Positions 17,618 through 26,040 of a stretch of DNA of 64,000 bases are shown piece after piece (position 1 is the stretch's first letter; every line of letters starts with the position of its first letter). Under the pieces are notes generated by a model. That model had not been told where the DNA came from. It made no database searches and saw only the letters and a program-made list of their open reading frames with translations. This DNA comes from Actinomycetes bacterium. GTDB lineage: Bacteria > Actinomycetota > Acidimicrobiia > IMCC26256 > PALSA-610. The position numbers were made by a program, and so were the translations under genes. The stretch lies in the NCBI GenBank assembly GCA_025360585.1, contig JANYBW010000080.1, forward strand, positions 1-64,000, given 5' to 3'.

Positions 17618-18523
17618 TTACAGCTCGCGTAGGCGGGCGATCCGGTCGTCGAGTGGCGGATGGGTCGCAAACATATGATCGAATTTGCGTTGCTTCTTTT
17701 CATTCGTTTCTAACGGTCCCTCGATCCACAAATGCGCAGTCGCTTTCGATGCGCTATGAACGACGGAAGTATCGCCTTTGAGCTTCTCCAACGCAGCAAT
17801 AAGCCCCGGCGGATAACGGGTAATCATCACACCGCTCGCGTCGGCGAGATACTCGCGTTGGCGACTGATGGCCAGCTGCATGAGCTGCGCAATGATCGGC
17901 GCAAAAATGAGAAATACGAAACCAACAATGGCCAGGACGATTCCGAACGGATTGTCGTTGTTGTCGTTGCGGTCGCGGCTGTCGCCACCCCAAAACGACC
18001 AGCGTAAAAAGAGGTCGCTCATCAACGCGATCATCCCGACCATGGTGACGGCAAGCGTCATCACGAGAATGTCGTAGTTCTTGATGTGACTGAGCTCGTG
18101 GGCCAACACGCCTTCAAGCTCAACGCGGTTCATCTTCTCGAGCAAGCCAGTGGTGACAGCTACCGCGGCGTGTTTTGGGTCGCGACCCGTAGCGAAGGCA
18201 TTCGGAGCGGGATCGTTGATGATGAACAACCGTGGTTTCGGCATGCCCGCACCGATGCACAGGCCTTCAACCAGGTTGTGGAATCGTCGGTATTCCGTTT
18301 CGTCGGCTGGCACGGCGCGGCTCATCGTGAGCGCAATTTTGTCGGAATGAAAATACGACAGCGCCGAAGAACCAATGGCGATCGCCGCTGCAATGACGAC
18401 ACCAACGACACCAAAATGTGAGAGGTATGTGATGATCGCCGCCACGAGGAAAACAACGAGCGCAAACGCCACGATCATGACGACGCTCCGGCGTTTGTTT
18501 TGAGTTATTGCATCGTAGATCAA
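17618..18523 (-). CDS. htpX: M48-family membrane zinc metalloprotease HtpX
   Basis: HtpX degrades misfolded membrane proteins. The 301-residue protein has two N-terminal membrane helices and the zinc motif HELSHIKNYD (about residues 140-149). Two further helices follow (about 152-170 and 190-215), then a downstream glutamate ligand region REYLADASGVMIT and a C-terminal FATHPPLDDRIARLREL. It follows lemA by three bases, and htpX-lemA pairs are common in bacteria, though the link is not understood. Confidence 0.94.
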   Translation of the reverse strand: MIYDAITQNKRRSVVMIVAFALVVFLVAAIITYLSHFGVVGVVIAAAIAIGSSALSYFHSDKIALTMSRAVPADETEYRRFHNLVEGLCIGAGMPKPRLFIINDPAPNAFATGRDPKHAAVAVTTGLLEKMNRVELEGVLAHELSHIKNYDILVMTLAVTMVGMIALMSDLFLRWSFWGGDSRDRNDNNDNPFGIVLAIVGFVFLIFAPIIAQLMQLAISRQREYLADASGVMITRYPPGLIAALEKLKGDTSVVHSASKATAHLWIEGPLETNEKKQRKFDHMFATHPPLDDRIARLREL

Positions 18524-18526
18524 GAG

Positions 18527-19087
18527 TTAAAATTGCACTTTCGGGACTTCACGGTCTTCGGGTAGCTGCGCCTCGAAGAATTCACGGGCACTGAAGTTGA
18601 ACATTCCCGCGATGATGTTGGACGGGATCGTACCGATTTTGTTGTTGTACCCGAGTACTGAGTCGTTGTAGAACTGACGGGAGTAGGACACTTTGTCCTC
18701 GGTCGACGTTAACTCCTCCTGGAACTCCAAAAAGTTCGTGTTTGCTTTGAGATCGGGGTAGGCCTCGCTCAACGCGAACAGTTTTCCAAGCGCACCACTC
18801 AAGATGCCTTCGGCCTGGCCGGTTGCTTGAACCCCGGTTGCGCTGACAGCGGCATTGCGTGCTTTCACGACGTTTTCGAGGGTCTCGGACTCGTGCTTCG
18901 CGTAGCCTTTGACCGTCTCGAGCAAGTTCGGAATGAGATCGTGGCGCCGTTTCAGCTGAACGTCAATTTGCGACCACGCGTTATCGCAGCGATTACGTAA
19001 CTTCACCAGCCCGTTGTATTGCATGACAAACAGCAACACGAACAAGACGATAACAACGACAATGATGATGACTGCGACCATGGACAA
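18527..19087 (-). CDS. lemA: LemA family membrane protein
   Basis: A 186-residue protein with one N-terminal helix ([19 protein letters not shown]) and the LemA signature [24 protein letters not shown] split at residues 25-48. A helical domain follows, with the [25 protein letters not shown] core. The function is not established. It is the first gene of a lemA-htpX pair. Confidence 0.93.
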   Translation of the reverse strand: MSMVAVIIIVVVIVLFVLLFVMQYNGLVKLRNRCDNAWSQIDVQLKRRHDLIPNLLETVKGYAKHESETLENVVKARNAAVSATGVQATGQAEGILSGALGKLFALSEAYPDLKANTNFLEFQEELTSTEDKVSYSRQFYNDSVLGYNNKIGTIPSNIIAGMFNFSAREFFEAQLPEDREVPKVQF

Positions 19088-19247
19088 GCTCCAAATTCAA
19101 GATGTGCGGTCAATCTAGCGGCAGGAGTTGAACCGTTCGCGGACCGATGTTCAGCCCAACCGAGCGAGCTTGGCGATTGATTCCTGAGCAATCTGAACTC
19201 ACTGAGGGAACCTCAGGCGGCCGAAACGCATTTCGGGTGAGTTGGGC

Positions 19248-20342
19248 TTACTTGCGGGTGATCGCATTTCGGTGCGCGGCCAACGCACCGTCGTACAGCT
19301 CGACGTAGCGACCCGCGAGACGCGCCATCGAGAACTCATCCGCGCGGGCATCGCCTTGCTTCACGAGCTTCGCATGCAACACGGGATCATCGAGCAAACG
19401 ACGCAACGCGATCCGCAACGCATCAGAGTCGTTGGGCGGTACCAACAACGCGTCCACACCGTCGCGCGCAACGTTGCAGTAGCCATCGATATCGCTCGCT
19501 ACTACCGCGGCACCGCCAGCCATGCCTTCGAGTAGCACCACGCCAAATGATTCTCCACCGGTCGATGGTGCACAAAACACGGTTGCCGTCCGTAGCCAAG
19601 CATTGCGAACCTCATCGGAAACGACACCGAGCCATTCAATGTTCGCGACGGCGCGCGCTTTGAGTTCTGCGGTTTGGGGGCCGATGCTCGCGACGCACAA
19701 CGTGGCGTCACGATCGATGCCATCCCAGGCATCGATCAGCACCGAGAGGCCTTTGCGCGGTTCGTGGCGGTTGCAAAACAGCACGACCGGACGCTGCGTT
19801 TCGTACGGATTGGCTTGGGAAAATCGCGAGGTCTCCACACCGTTCCATAACGTGGTGTAACTACCACCGAGTGAATCGAGCGCGGTCGAGCGTGCCGATT
19901 CGCTCACTGCAACGCGTGTGTGGACTCGCTCCATGTTGATGCGGACGGCGGGCATAACCCACTCGCGGCCGACGTGGCCAGAAATGTGATGGGTTGAGAC
20001 CATCGGCCCGTGATAGCCGAGCAGGATCGACAGTGACGGGCCTGGAACCATCGGTTCGTGCAGGTGCACAACATCGGGTTCGAACAATGCTAACGCGTCG
20101 ATTGTGCGCCGCGCGACTGGCGCGCCAGTTGCGATGGGCGCAACCGATCCGTTGTTTTCCCACAGCGTCGATTCGCCGACAGTGATCACTCCCGGCACCG
20201 GAGGCGGACCATCGCACGGCGCGGCGATGCGCGTATCCACACCGAGTTTGCGCAGTTCGCGAACCAATCCCAACACCTGCGATTGCACGCCACCGGGACG
20301 CGACAACGAGTAGGGCGAAACCATCAACACTTTCATACGCAA
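19248..20342 (-). CDS. pimA: GT4 glycosyltransferase, probable phosphatidylinositol mannosyltransferase PimA
   Basis: A GT-B fold transferase of 364 residues expected to add the first mannose to phosphatidylinositol at the inner membrane face. The N-terminus has KVLMVSPYSLSRPGGVQSQV. The acceptor and donor sites show VSTHHISGHVG, FCNRHEPRKGLSVLIDAW and the GT4 signature GGESFGVVLLEGMAGGAAVVASD split at about 264-286, with the EX7E acids. Gene order pgsA-patA-pimA is that of mycobacteria, which strengthens the call. A different mannosyltransferase is possible in a lineage far from mycobacteria. Confidence 0.85.
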   Translation of the reverse strand: MRMKVLMVSPYSLSRPGGVQSQVLGLVRELRKLGVDTRIAAPCDGPPPVPGVITVGESTLWENNGSVAPIATGAPVARRTIDALALFEPDVVHLHEPMVPGPSLSILLGYHGPMVSTHHISGHVGREWVMPAVRINMERVHTRVAVSESARSTALDSLGGSYTTLWNGVETSRFSQANPYETQRPVVLFCNRHEPRKGLSVLIDAWDGIDRDATLCVASIGPQTAELKARAVANIEWLGVVSDEVRNAWLRTATVFCAPSTGGESFGVVLLEGMAGGAAVVASDIDGYCNVARDGVDALLVPPNDSDALRIALRRLLDDPVLHAKLVKQGDARADEFSMARLAGRYVELYDGALAAHRNAITRK

Positions 20343-20388
20343 CGCAGCTCCGGCGTGGTTGATTGCATACGCGCAATCATTGGCCGAT

Positions 20389-21411
20389 TCATGGGGCGTT
20401 CCAGATTGTGGGGCGGGGGCCGAGTTCGTAATCGCTGGGCCAGTTCGGTTGCATCAAATGCCATTGCTGCGGTGCCGCACCAATCAAGAGTTCGAATTCG
20501 TCGGCGAGCGCTTGGGTGATCCGCTCGATGTCCTGGCGCAATTTGCCGTGGCGTTGCATATCGAGCGCGGGGCGCACAATTGCTGAATGTTTCCGGCCCT
20601 TTCCGAAGTACACCGCCACCGGCAGTACCACAGAATCAGCGCGCAGCGCGAGCATCGCCGGACCCGCAGGAAGCTTCGTGGATTCGCCGAAAAACGAAAC
20701 ATCGATGCCACCACCGCTGAGATCTCGATCGCTCAACAAACAAACGATACGGTTCTCGCGTAGCGCTTGCAAACAGCGCTGCGCAGTATCGGCACCCGCG
20801 GCGACAACTTCCATTCCCATCGCATTGCGGATCTCCACGAACCAATCAAATAATTCAATCGGCTCCAGGGCCTCCACGACCACCAGCAACCGTTGGCGTT
20901 TGGCCGCAGACATCCACGCGCCGGCGAACTCCCAACCGCCAAGATGCGGCAACGCGAAAATCGCGCCGTTGCCGCGAGCGAGTGCAGCTTCCACGTGCTC
21001 GTAACCATCAATCTTGAAATTGCTGATGATTTCTTCGCGTTGCGCGTGTGGTAATCGAAACATTTCGACCCAGTAGCGAGCGTACGAATCGAATGCTTGG
21101 TTCACTGAACGTTCCAGCGCGATTCCACGGAGTTCACCGCCGCTTGCGCGTTGAAGGTGTCGAGCCGACATGCGGCGCCGGGCGGGCATCGCATAGCTCA
21201 ACGCTCGCCCAATGCCACGAGCGGTCGCGGCACTTACCGGTTCCGGCAGCGCATTCGCGGCGAGCGCTCCGCAGCGGTACGCCCAGTACGTTGCGCGTTG
21301 CACCACATCCTCGCGGGCGCCCCTGGGGGCGCGAGCCTCAGGCGAGCGGGGGTTGACCGCGCCCCTGGGGGCGCGAGCCTCCGGCGAGCGGGGGTGTGCA
21401 GCGTCGTCCAC
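20389..21411 (-). CDS. LpxL/HtrB-type acyltransferase, probable PIM acyltransferase (PatA-like)
   Basis: A 340-residue membrane-associated acyltransferase expected to acylate phosphatidylinositol mannosides. Family features are FALPHLGGWEFAGAW (about 156-170, the HX4 region with Glu) and LLSDRDLSGGGIDVSFFGE. A late segment, VVLPVAVYFGKGRKHSAIV, fits the fold. It sits between the CDP-alcohol phosphatidyltransferase and pimA. The first 30 residues are a 14-residue tandem repeat (HPRSPEARAPRGA twice), so the true start may be downstream near residue 36. Confidence 0.86.
   Translation of the reverse strand: MDDAAHPRSPEARAPRGAVNPRSPEARAPRGAREDVVQRATYWAYRCGALAANALPEPVSAATARGIGRALSYAMPARRRMSARHLQRASGGELRGIALERSVNQAFDSYARYWVEMFRLPHAQREEIISNFKIDGYEHVEAALARGNGAIFALPHLGGWEFAGAWMSAAKRQRLLVVVEALEPIELFDWFVEIRNAMGMEVVAAGADTAQRCLQALRENRIVCLLSDRDLSGGGIDVSFFGESTKLPAGPAMLALRADSVVLPVAVYFGKGRKHSAIVRPALDMQRHGKLRQDIERITQALADEFELLIGAAPQQWHLMQPNWPSDYELGPRPTIWNAP
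21317..21400. repeat. 42-bp tandem repeat at the patA-like 5' end
   Basis: Two nearly identical copies contain CGCCCCTGGGGGCGCGAGCC followed by TC(A/C)GGCGAGCGGGGG. Translated in the minus frame they give PRSPEARAPRGA twice. The unit contains inverted symmetry (CGCCCCTGGGGGCG). It lies either in the extreme N-terminus of the acyltransferase or in its leader, depending on the true start. Confidence 0.8.
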
Positions 21412-21423
21412 GGCGCCAGTTTG

Positions 21424-22197
21424 CTATGGGCGAGTGCGGCGCGTTGGATGCAACCGTCGAGCTACTTCGGCGCGGCGCAATTCGCCCCGTTCGTTCGGAG
21501 CACGATCACTGCGGGTTTCGAACCATGTGCGCAAGCGCGGAGTAGCCGGCCCCGTCGGCGCGCTAGGGCGGCGGGTAGTCGTGACACGAGGTGCCCGGCG
21601 GGCCGTTCGTTCGACGGCCGGCGGCTTATCGGCCTGTTTCCAGACCCGCACAAAACGTTGGGCTGCGGTGAATCCGGTCAGTGCGAGCATGATCCACATA
21701 ACGGGTATCAGAATGTCGAAGGCCATTCCCACACCGAGCAGCACGTAGCGTTCAGCGCGTTCCATGAGGCCGCCTTTGGCCGTGAGGCCGAGGCCTTCGG
21801 CTTTCGAACGTTCGTACGAGATCAGCATCGAAAGCGCGGCGACGGCCATGGCCAAGACGGGCAAGTGCGGATTGGTGCGGCCGACATACCAGGCGATTCC
21901 GCCGAGGACGGCCGCATCCGAAACGCGGTCCATGACTGAATCAAAAAACGATCCGCGAACGCCGGTACGGCCCGAACTGCGAGCCATGTTGCCATCGAGG
22001 AGATCGCCCAGGCCCGAAAGCGCTATGCCGACACAACCCCAAATCACATGGCCGGACGCGACGGCTACTGCTGTGGCGAACGCAAAGCCGACGCCGAGCA
22101 CGGTGAGCGCGTCAGGAGTTACACCGAGGCGATTGAGGCCTCGGCCCATTGGGCCAAGGGTGCGCTCAACGCCAGCGCGGAGCTGTTTGTCGAGCAT
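21424..22197 (-). CDS. CDP-alcohol phosphatidyltransferase (PgsA/phosphatidylinositol-phosphate synthase type)
   Basis: An integral membrane enzyme that joins CDP-diacylglycerol to an alcohol. By context this is probably inositol phosphate, feeding PIM synthesis. The 257-residue protein carries the class signature with all acidic residues: DLLDGNMARSSG then GSFFDSVMDRVSD (about 67-95). Several membrane helices surround it. The C-terminus is a long basic tail rich in Arg, Pro and Thr. A strong Shine-Dalgarno (AAGGAGG) precedes the ATG. Inositol specificity is inferred from the patA and pimA neighbours, not from the motif. Confidence 0.9.
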   Translation of the reverse strand: MLDKQLRAGVERTLGPMGRGLNRLGVTPDALTVLGVGFAFATAVAVASGHVIWGCVGIALSGLGDLLDGNMARSSGRTGVRGSFFDSVMDRVSDAAVLGGIAWYVGRTNPHLPVLAMAVAALSMLISYERSKAEGLGLTAKGGLMERAERYVLLGVGMAFDILIPVMWIMLALTGFTAAQRFVRVWKQADKPPAVERTARRAPRVTTTRRPSAPTGPATPRLRTWFETRSDRAPNERGELRRAEVARRLHPTRRTRP

Positions 22198-22346
22198 CGG
22201 GCCTCCTTGGGTGCTTCGGGCGCGTTCGCAAAGCGCCGGGGTATCGCAAAACTACTGCTCGCGTCCGCAAGCAGTGCGATAACGATAGCACGCGTGGGGC
22301 AGAGGGTACAACCACTCCCCCACGCTTGCTACTCAGGCCTGGCGCG

Positions 22347-22766
22347 TTAGCGGGCTACCAACGCATCGCGAATCTCTCGCAGCAACACGGTGTCTTCGGC
22401 GATGGATTCGGCCACTTCTTCGGTCGTCGAGCGACGCAGGTTTTGCATTTTCTCAAATGATTTGATGATCACGAAAATGACGGCCGCAATGATGACGAAG
22501 TTCAGGATCTGGCCGAGGAAATGCCCGTACGTGATGACGCCTTTACAAACCTGGGCTTTGCCGACTCCCGTGCAGCTTCCGAGGGTTACCGTCGCGCTGT
22601 CGAAGCTGTTCTTGCCAACAATCAAACCGATGAGCGGATTGACCAAGTCGGCAACGAGCGCGTCAACGATTGCTTTGAACGCGGCGCCAATGACCACGGC
22701 AACCGCGAGATCGAGCACATTGCCTTGCATCAAAAATACTTTGAATTCTCCGAACAATTTCTTCAT
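22347..22766 (-). CDS. mscL: Large-conductance mechanosensitive channel MscL
   Basis: MscL opens under membrane tension to release solutes during osmotic shock. The 139-residue protein begins KLFGEFKVFLMQGNVLDLAVAVVIGAAF (split at residues 3-30), the diagnostic N-terminal helix and TM1 with its pore glycines. A periplasmic loop with two cysteines (GSCTGVGKAQVCKG) follows, then TM2 (FVIIAAVIFVIIKSFE) and a charged C-terminal bundle. It lies inside the lipid block, transcribed on its own or with the pgsA-like gene 149 bases downstream. Confidence 0.96.
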   Translation of the reverse strand: MKKLFGEFKVFLMQGNVLDLAVAVVIGAAFKAIVDALVADLVNPLIGLIVGKNSFDSATVTLGSCTGVGKAQVCKGVITYGHFLGQILNFVIIAAVIFVIIKSFEKMQNLRRSTTEEVAESIAEDTVLLREIRDALVAR

Positions 22767-22879
22767 GTGTGCTTGCGCCCTTCAATATTGAAGTGGAGTG
22801 CACAAACCTAGAGAGTTCTCAGGCGATTGTCGAATACCACGGAACGCGCTAACCGAACCGCGATCGGTCTCCTACTGAG

Positions 22880-23404
22880 TCATTGATGAGCGAACTTGGA
22901 CCAGTCTTCGGGGTTCGGTTCGTTGGTACTGAACACCACTTCGCCGCTCACGGCATCGAGTTCGACAATGCCGCGCTGTTGTGGCGGTTCTTCGCTCGAG
23001 TACAACACGACCCGCCACAACGGTTTGCTGCGCAGCCCGCGCCACGTGACTTGCCCCGAGGCGTGTCCCGCAGGAAAACCCACTTCTTTACTTGCGACAG
23101 CAAGCGCTTGGGTCTGATCAATCACCAGAGGGAACGCACATGCAAACTGATATGCCGCGATCGCCACCAGCGCGATTCCACCGCCAATGAGACCCTGATT
23201 GCTGCTCGCCACTCCCGTGGCAAAACACACTGCCGCGATCCCCAGATACAGCCACCCCGCAATTCTCCGACGCGTCACATCGGGGAATTGGTACGGCCCG
23301 AGGGTCGCGGCATTGAAATCAAGATCTTCGGGCAGCGAATCGCCGACGGCGGCGGCTGCCGATGCGCCGGCCTCGGGGGCGCCAAGATCATCCATACCAG
23401 TCAT
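22880..23404 (-). CDS. Unknown protein with two membrane helices
   Basis: A 174-residue protein that I do not recognise. The first 45 residues are polar and Ala-rich. Two adjacent helices follow, with residues IAGWLYLGIAAVCFATGVAS and LIGGGIALVAIAAYQFACAF. A soluble C-terminus has WRGLRSKPLWRVVLYSSEEPP and GIVELDAVSGEVV. The length and coding character are consistent with a real gene. It sits between HIT and mscL in the mannoside lipid region, separated from HIT by palindrome copy C. Confidence 0.7.
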   Translation of the reverse strand: MTGMDDLGAPEAGASAAAAVGDSLPEDLDFNAATLGPYQFPDVTRRRIAGWLYLGIAAVCFATGVASSNQGLIGGGIALVAIAAYQFACAFPLVIDQTQALAVASKEVGFPAGHASGQVTWRGLRSKPLWRVVLYSSEEPPQQRGIVELDAVSGEVVFSTNEPNPEDWSKFAHQ

Positions 23405-23418
23405 ACCAAAACCCTAAA

Positions 23419-23464
23419 CCCTGTGTCCCACGGATATTCCACGGATGGAACATCCGTGGGACAC
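23419..23464. repeat. Dispersed palindrome, copy C
   Basis: The arms begin CCTGTGTCCCACGGATATTCCA and are almost fully complementary with one wobble, around the loop CGGA. Weaker complementarity continues outward (ACCCTAAACC against GGGTTAGGG). It lies between the HIT stop and the unknown membrane-protein start. It shares the outer and inner blocks with copies A and B. Confidence 0.9.
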
Positions 23465-23485
23465 AGGGGGTTAGGGCCCGGGGGG

Positions 23486-23989
23486 TTAGCGCCAGGAGGC
23501 GTGGAGTTTTTGCCAACCGGCTTCGAGGGCTTCGGGCACGACTCGGGTTTCGGCGACGGTTGTCATGAAGTTCGTATCGCCAACCCAGCGTGGAAGCGCA
23601 TGAAAATGCAGGTGATTTGGGACACCGGCACCGGCAGCCTGGCCAAGGTTTGCACCCAGATTGATGCCTTCGCAGCCGTATACCTGTTGGATCGCCCGAA
23701 CGGCACGGCGCTGGGCACGCATCAGTTCGACCGCGACTTCGTCAGTCAGTTTGGTCAGGTCACCAATGTGTTCGAGCGGCGCTACCAACAGGTGGCCGGA
23801 GCCGTACGGGAACAGATTCATGACGGTGAGGGTCGAGGCCGTGCGTTCCAACACGAGCGTCGATTCGCTGACCAACCTGGCGTCGTCCGGCAGCGCAGCA
23901 ATTGCGCACAAGAAACAATCGTGTTGTTTGCCAGCGACCGTGCTCACATATTTGGAACGCCATCCGGCCCAGAGCCGATCGAGGCTCAT
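23486..23989 (-). CDS. HIT-family hydrolase/nucleotidyltransferase (Ap4A phosphorylase-like)
   Basis: A 167-residue histidine-triad protein. The HIT motif is NHLHFHALPRW (about 135-145), preceded by YGSGHLLVAPLEHIGDL. CFLCA near the N-terminus could bind zinc, as in related actinobacterial proteins. The mycobacterial orthologue in the same position (between thrS and pgsA) is known as an Ap4A phosphorylase, so a diadenosine polyphosphate role is plausible. Its ATG overlaps the thrS stop by four bases. Confidence 0.9.
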   Translation of the reverse strand: MSLDRLWAGWRSKYVSTVAGKQHDCFLCAIAALPDDARLVSESTLVLERTASTLTVMNLFPYGSGHLLVAPLEHIGDLTKLTDEVAVELMRAQRRAVRAIQQVYGCEGINLGANLGQAAGAGVPNHLHFHALPRWVGDTNFMTTVAETRVVPEALEAGWQKLHASWR

Positions 23990-25974
23990 GCGCGCGTCTC
24001 AACCTCGTGCGCGACCCGCGCCGCAAACGCTTCCACGGTCACTCCGCGTTCGGGATCCGCCGCGCCTCGGGCGTTCACGCCGAGCGTGTCGTTCTCGACG
24101 TCTTCGTCGCCGACGACGAGTACATAGGGGATCTTTTCCATCTTCGAGCGGCGAATACGCGCGCCCAGCGCGCCAGCGTGGCTATCGAGGACATCAACGC
24201 GCACACCTTGCGCGCGCAGGCGTCGCGTTACCGACCATGCGTAATCGACGTGCCGATCCGATACCGGCAACACCGCGGCTTGTTGCGGTGAGAGCCACAA
24301 TGGAAACGCGCCCGCGTAGTGCTCAACCAGTACGCCGAAAAATCGCTCTACGCTGCCAAACAACGCGCGGTGAATCATGATCGGACGGTGCCGCTCGTTA
24401 TCGGCGCCGACGTAATGAATATCGAAACGTTGCGGCAATTGGAAATCAACTTGAATCGTGCTCATCTGCCAGGTGCGGCCGATCGCGTCGCGCGCTTGCA
24501 CCGAGATTTTCGGGCCGTAGAACGCGCCACCACCTTCGTCCATAACGAGTTCAAGACCTTTGCCTTGTGCCGCAACGCGCAATGCTTCGGTTGCTTCTTC
24601 CCATTCGGCTTCCGTGCCGACGGCTTTGGCCTCGGGGCGGGTCGACAGTTCCAAGTAGAAGTCGTTGAGGCCATAATCGCGCAACAAATTCAGGACGAAA
24701 TCGAGCAGGCTCGCGAGTTCTTCGCCCATTTGTTCTTTGGTGGTGAAGATGTGCGCGTCGTCTTGGGTCATGCCTCGTACGCGGGTGAGGCCGTGGACCA
24801 CACCGCTTTTCTCGTATCGATACACACTGCCAAACTCGAACATCCGCAGCGGCAGTTCGCGGTAGCTGCGAGTGCGACTTCGGAAAATCAGAATGTGAAA
24901 CGGGCAGTTCATTGGCTTGAGGTAATACTCAGTTTCGCCGTCGAGTTTCATCGGCGGAAACATGCCGTCGGCGAACCATTGAAGATGCCCACTGGTATCG
25001 AACAGATCGCGTTTGGTGATGTGCGGTGAATACACAAACTCGTAGTTCGCGGCTTCGTGCGCTTTGCGGCTGTACTCCTCCATCAATCGACGGATGATGC
25101 CGCCCTTGGGGTGAAAGACCGCGAGGCCGCTACCAATTTCGTCGGGGAAGCTAAAGAGGTCGAGCTCGACTCCGAGTTTGCGATGATCGCGCTTTTCGGC
25201 TTCTTCGAGACGGTGGAGGTGTTCTTCGAGCGCTTGCTTGTTCTCCCATGCGGTGCCGTAAATCCGTTGTAATTGTGGGCCTTTTTCGTTACCACGCCAA
25301 TAGGCACCCGCAACGCGCATCAGTTTGAACGCACCCAGTTTCGAAGTACTCGGTACGTGTGGACCTTTACAGAGATCGGTAAACGTCGCGCTGCCGTCTT
25401 GAGCGACATTGCGATACACACTCACGCCTTCGCCACTCACTTCACCCGAGTCGTCGGCATCGGCCGCACCGCCACGCACCTTTTCGATGATCTCTTGTTT
25501 GTAATTCTGGCCGTCAAACAACGCGAGGCCAGCTGCGAAATCGAGGTCTTCGCGAACAAAGGTCTGATTCGCTTTGACGATGCGTTGCATCTCGGCGGTG
25601 ATCGTTTGCAGATCAGAATCGGAGAACGTTTTACCGTCGGGGAGCTCGAAGTCGTAATAGAAACCGTCATTAATCGCCGGGCCAATCGCGTATTTCGCGC
25701 CCGGAAACAGTTTGGTGACTGCTTGGGCGAGCACGTGCGCTGTGGAGTGGCGCAAGACTTCTCTACCGTCGTCGGAAGGGCCGGTGACGATTGCAAGGTT
25801 CGTGTCGCCGTCAAGCGGTTTGGAGAGGTCGATCCATTCGCCGTCGGCTTTCGCGGCAAGTGCAGCCTTGGCCAAACCGCGGCCAATGGAATCCGCAACC
25901 GCACCCGGCGTCGTGCCGCGGTCGTATTCCCGAGAAGTTCCGTCGGGCAAGGTGACCGTAATTTGGCTGCTCAT
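23986..25974 (-). CDS. thrS: Threonine--tRNA ligase
   Basis: This class II synthetase charges tRNA-Thr. The 662-residue protein has an N-terminal TGS domain (ITVTLPDGTSREYDRGTT) and the editing domain with the HSTAHVLAQAV segment (about 75-85). The catalytic core shows the zinc cysteine in PMNCPFHI, motif 2 around FEFGSVYRYEKSGVVHGL, and motif 3 HRALFGSVERFFG. A C-terminal anticodon domain follows. It begins a run thrS-HIT that continues into the mannoside lipid genes, as in mycobacteria. Confidence 0.97.
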   Translation of the reverse strand: MSSQITVTLPDGTSREYDRGTTPGAVADSIGRGLAKAALAAKADGEWIDLSKPLDGDTNLAIVTGPSDDGREVLRHSTAHVLAQAVTKLFPGAKYAIGPAINDGFYYDFELPDGKTFSDSDLQTITAEMQRIVKANQTFVREDLDFAAGLALFDGQNYKQEIIEKVRGGAADADDSGEVSGEGVSVYRNVAQDGSATFTDLCKGPHVPSTSKLGAFKLMRVAGAYWRGNEKGPQLQRIYGTAWENKQALEEHLHRLEEAEKRDHRKLGVELDLFSFPDEIGSGLAVFHPKGGIIRRLMEEYSRKAHEAANYEFVYSPHITKRDLFDTSGHLQWFADGMFPPMKLDGETEYYLKPMNCPFHILIFRSRTRSYRELPLRMFEFGSVYRYEKSGVVHGLTRVRGMTQDDAHIFTTKEQMGEELASLLDFVLNLLRDYGLNDFYLELSTRPEAKAVGTEAEWEEATEALRVAAQGKGLELVMDEGGGAFYGPKISVQARDAIGRTWQMSTIQVDFQLPQRFDIHYVGADNERHRPIMIHRALFGSVERFFGVLVEHYAGAFPLWLSPQQAAVLPVSDRHVDYAWSVTRRLRAQGVRVDVLDSHAGALGARIRRSKMEKIPYVLVVGDEDVENDTLGVNARGAADPERGVTVEAFAARVAHEVETRA

Positions 25975-26040
25975 AGGCGCCGAGTTTACGGCCGGGCGTC
26001 ACTGAAACCTCGTTTATTGGCGCCTGCTCTTCCAATGCCG

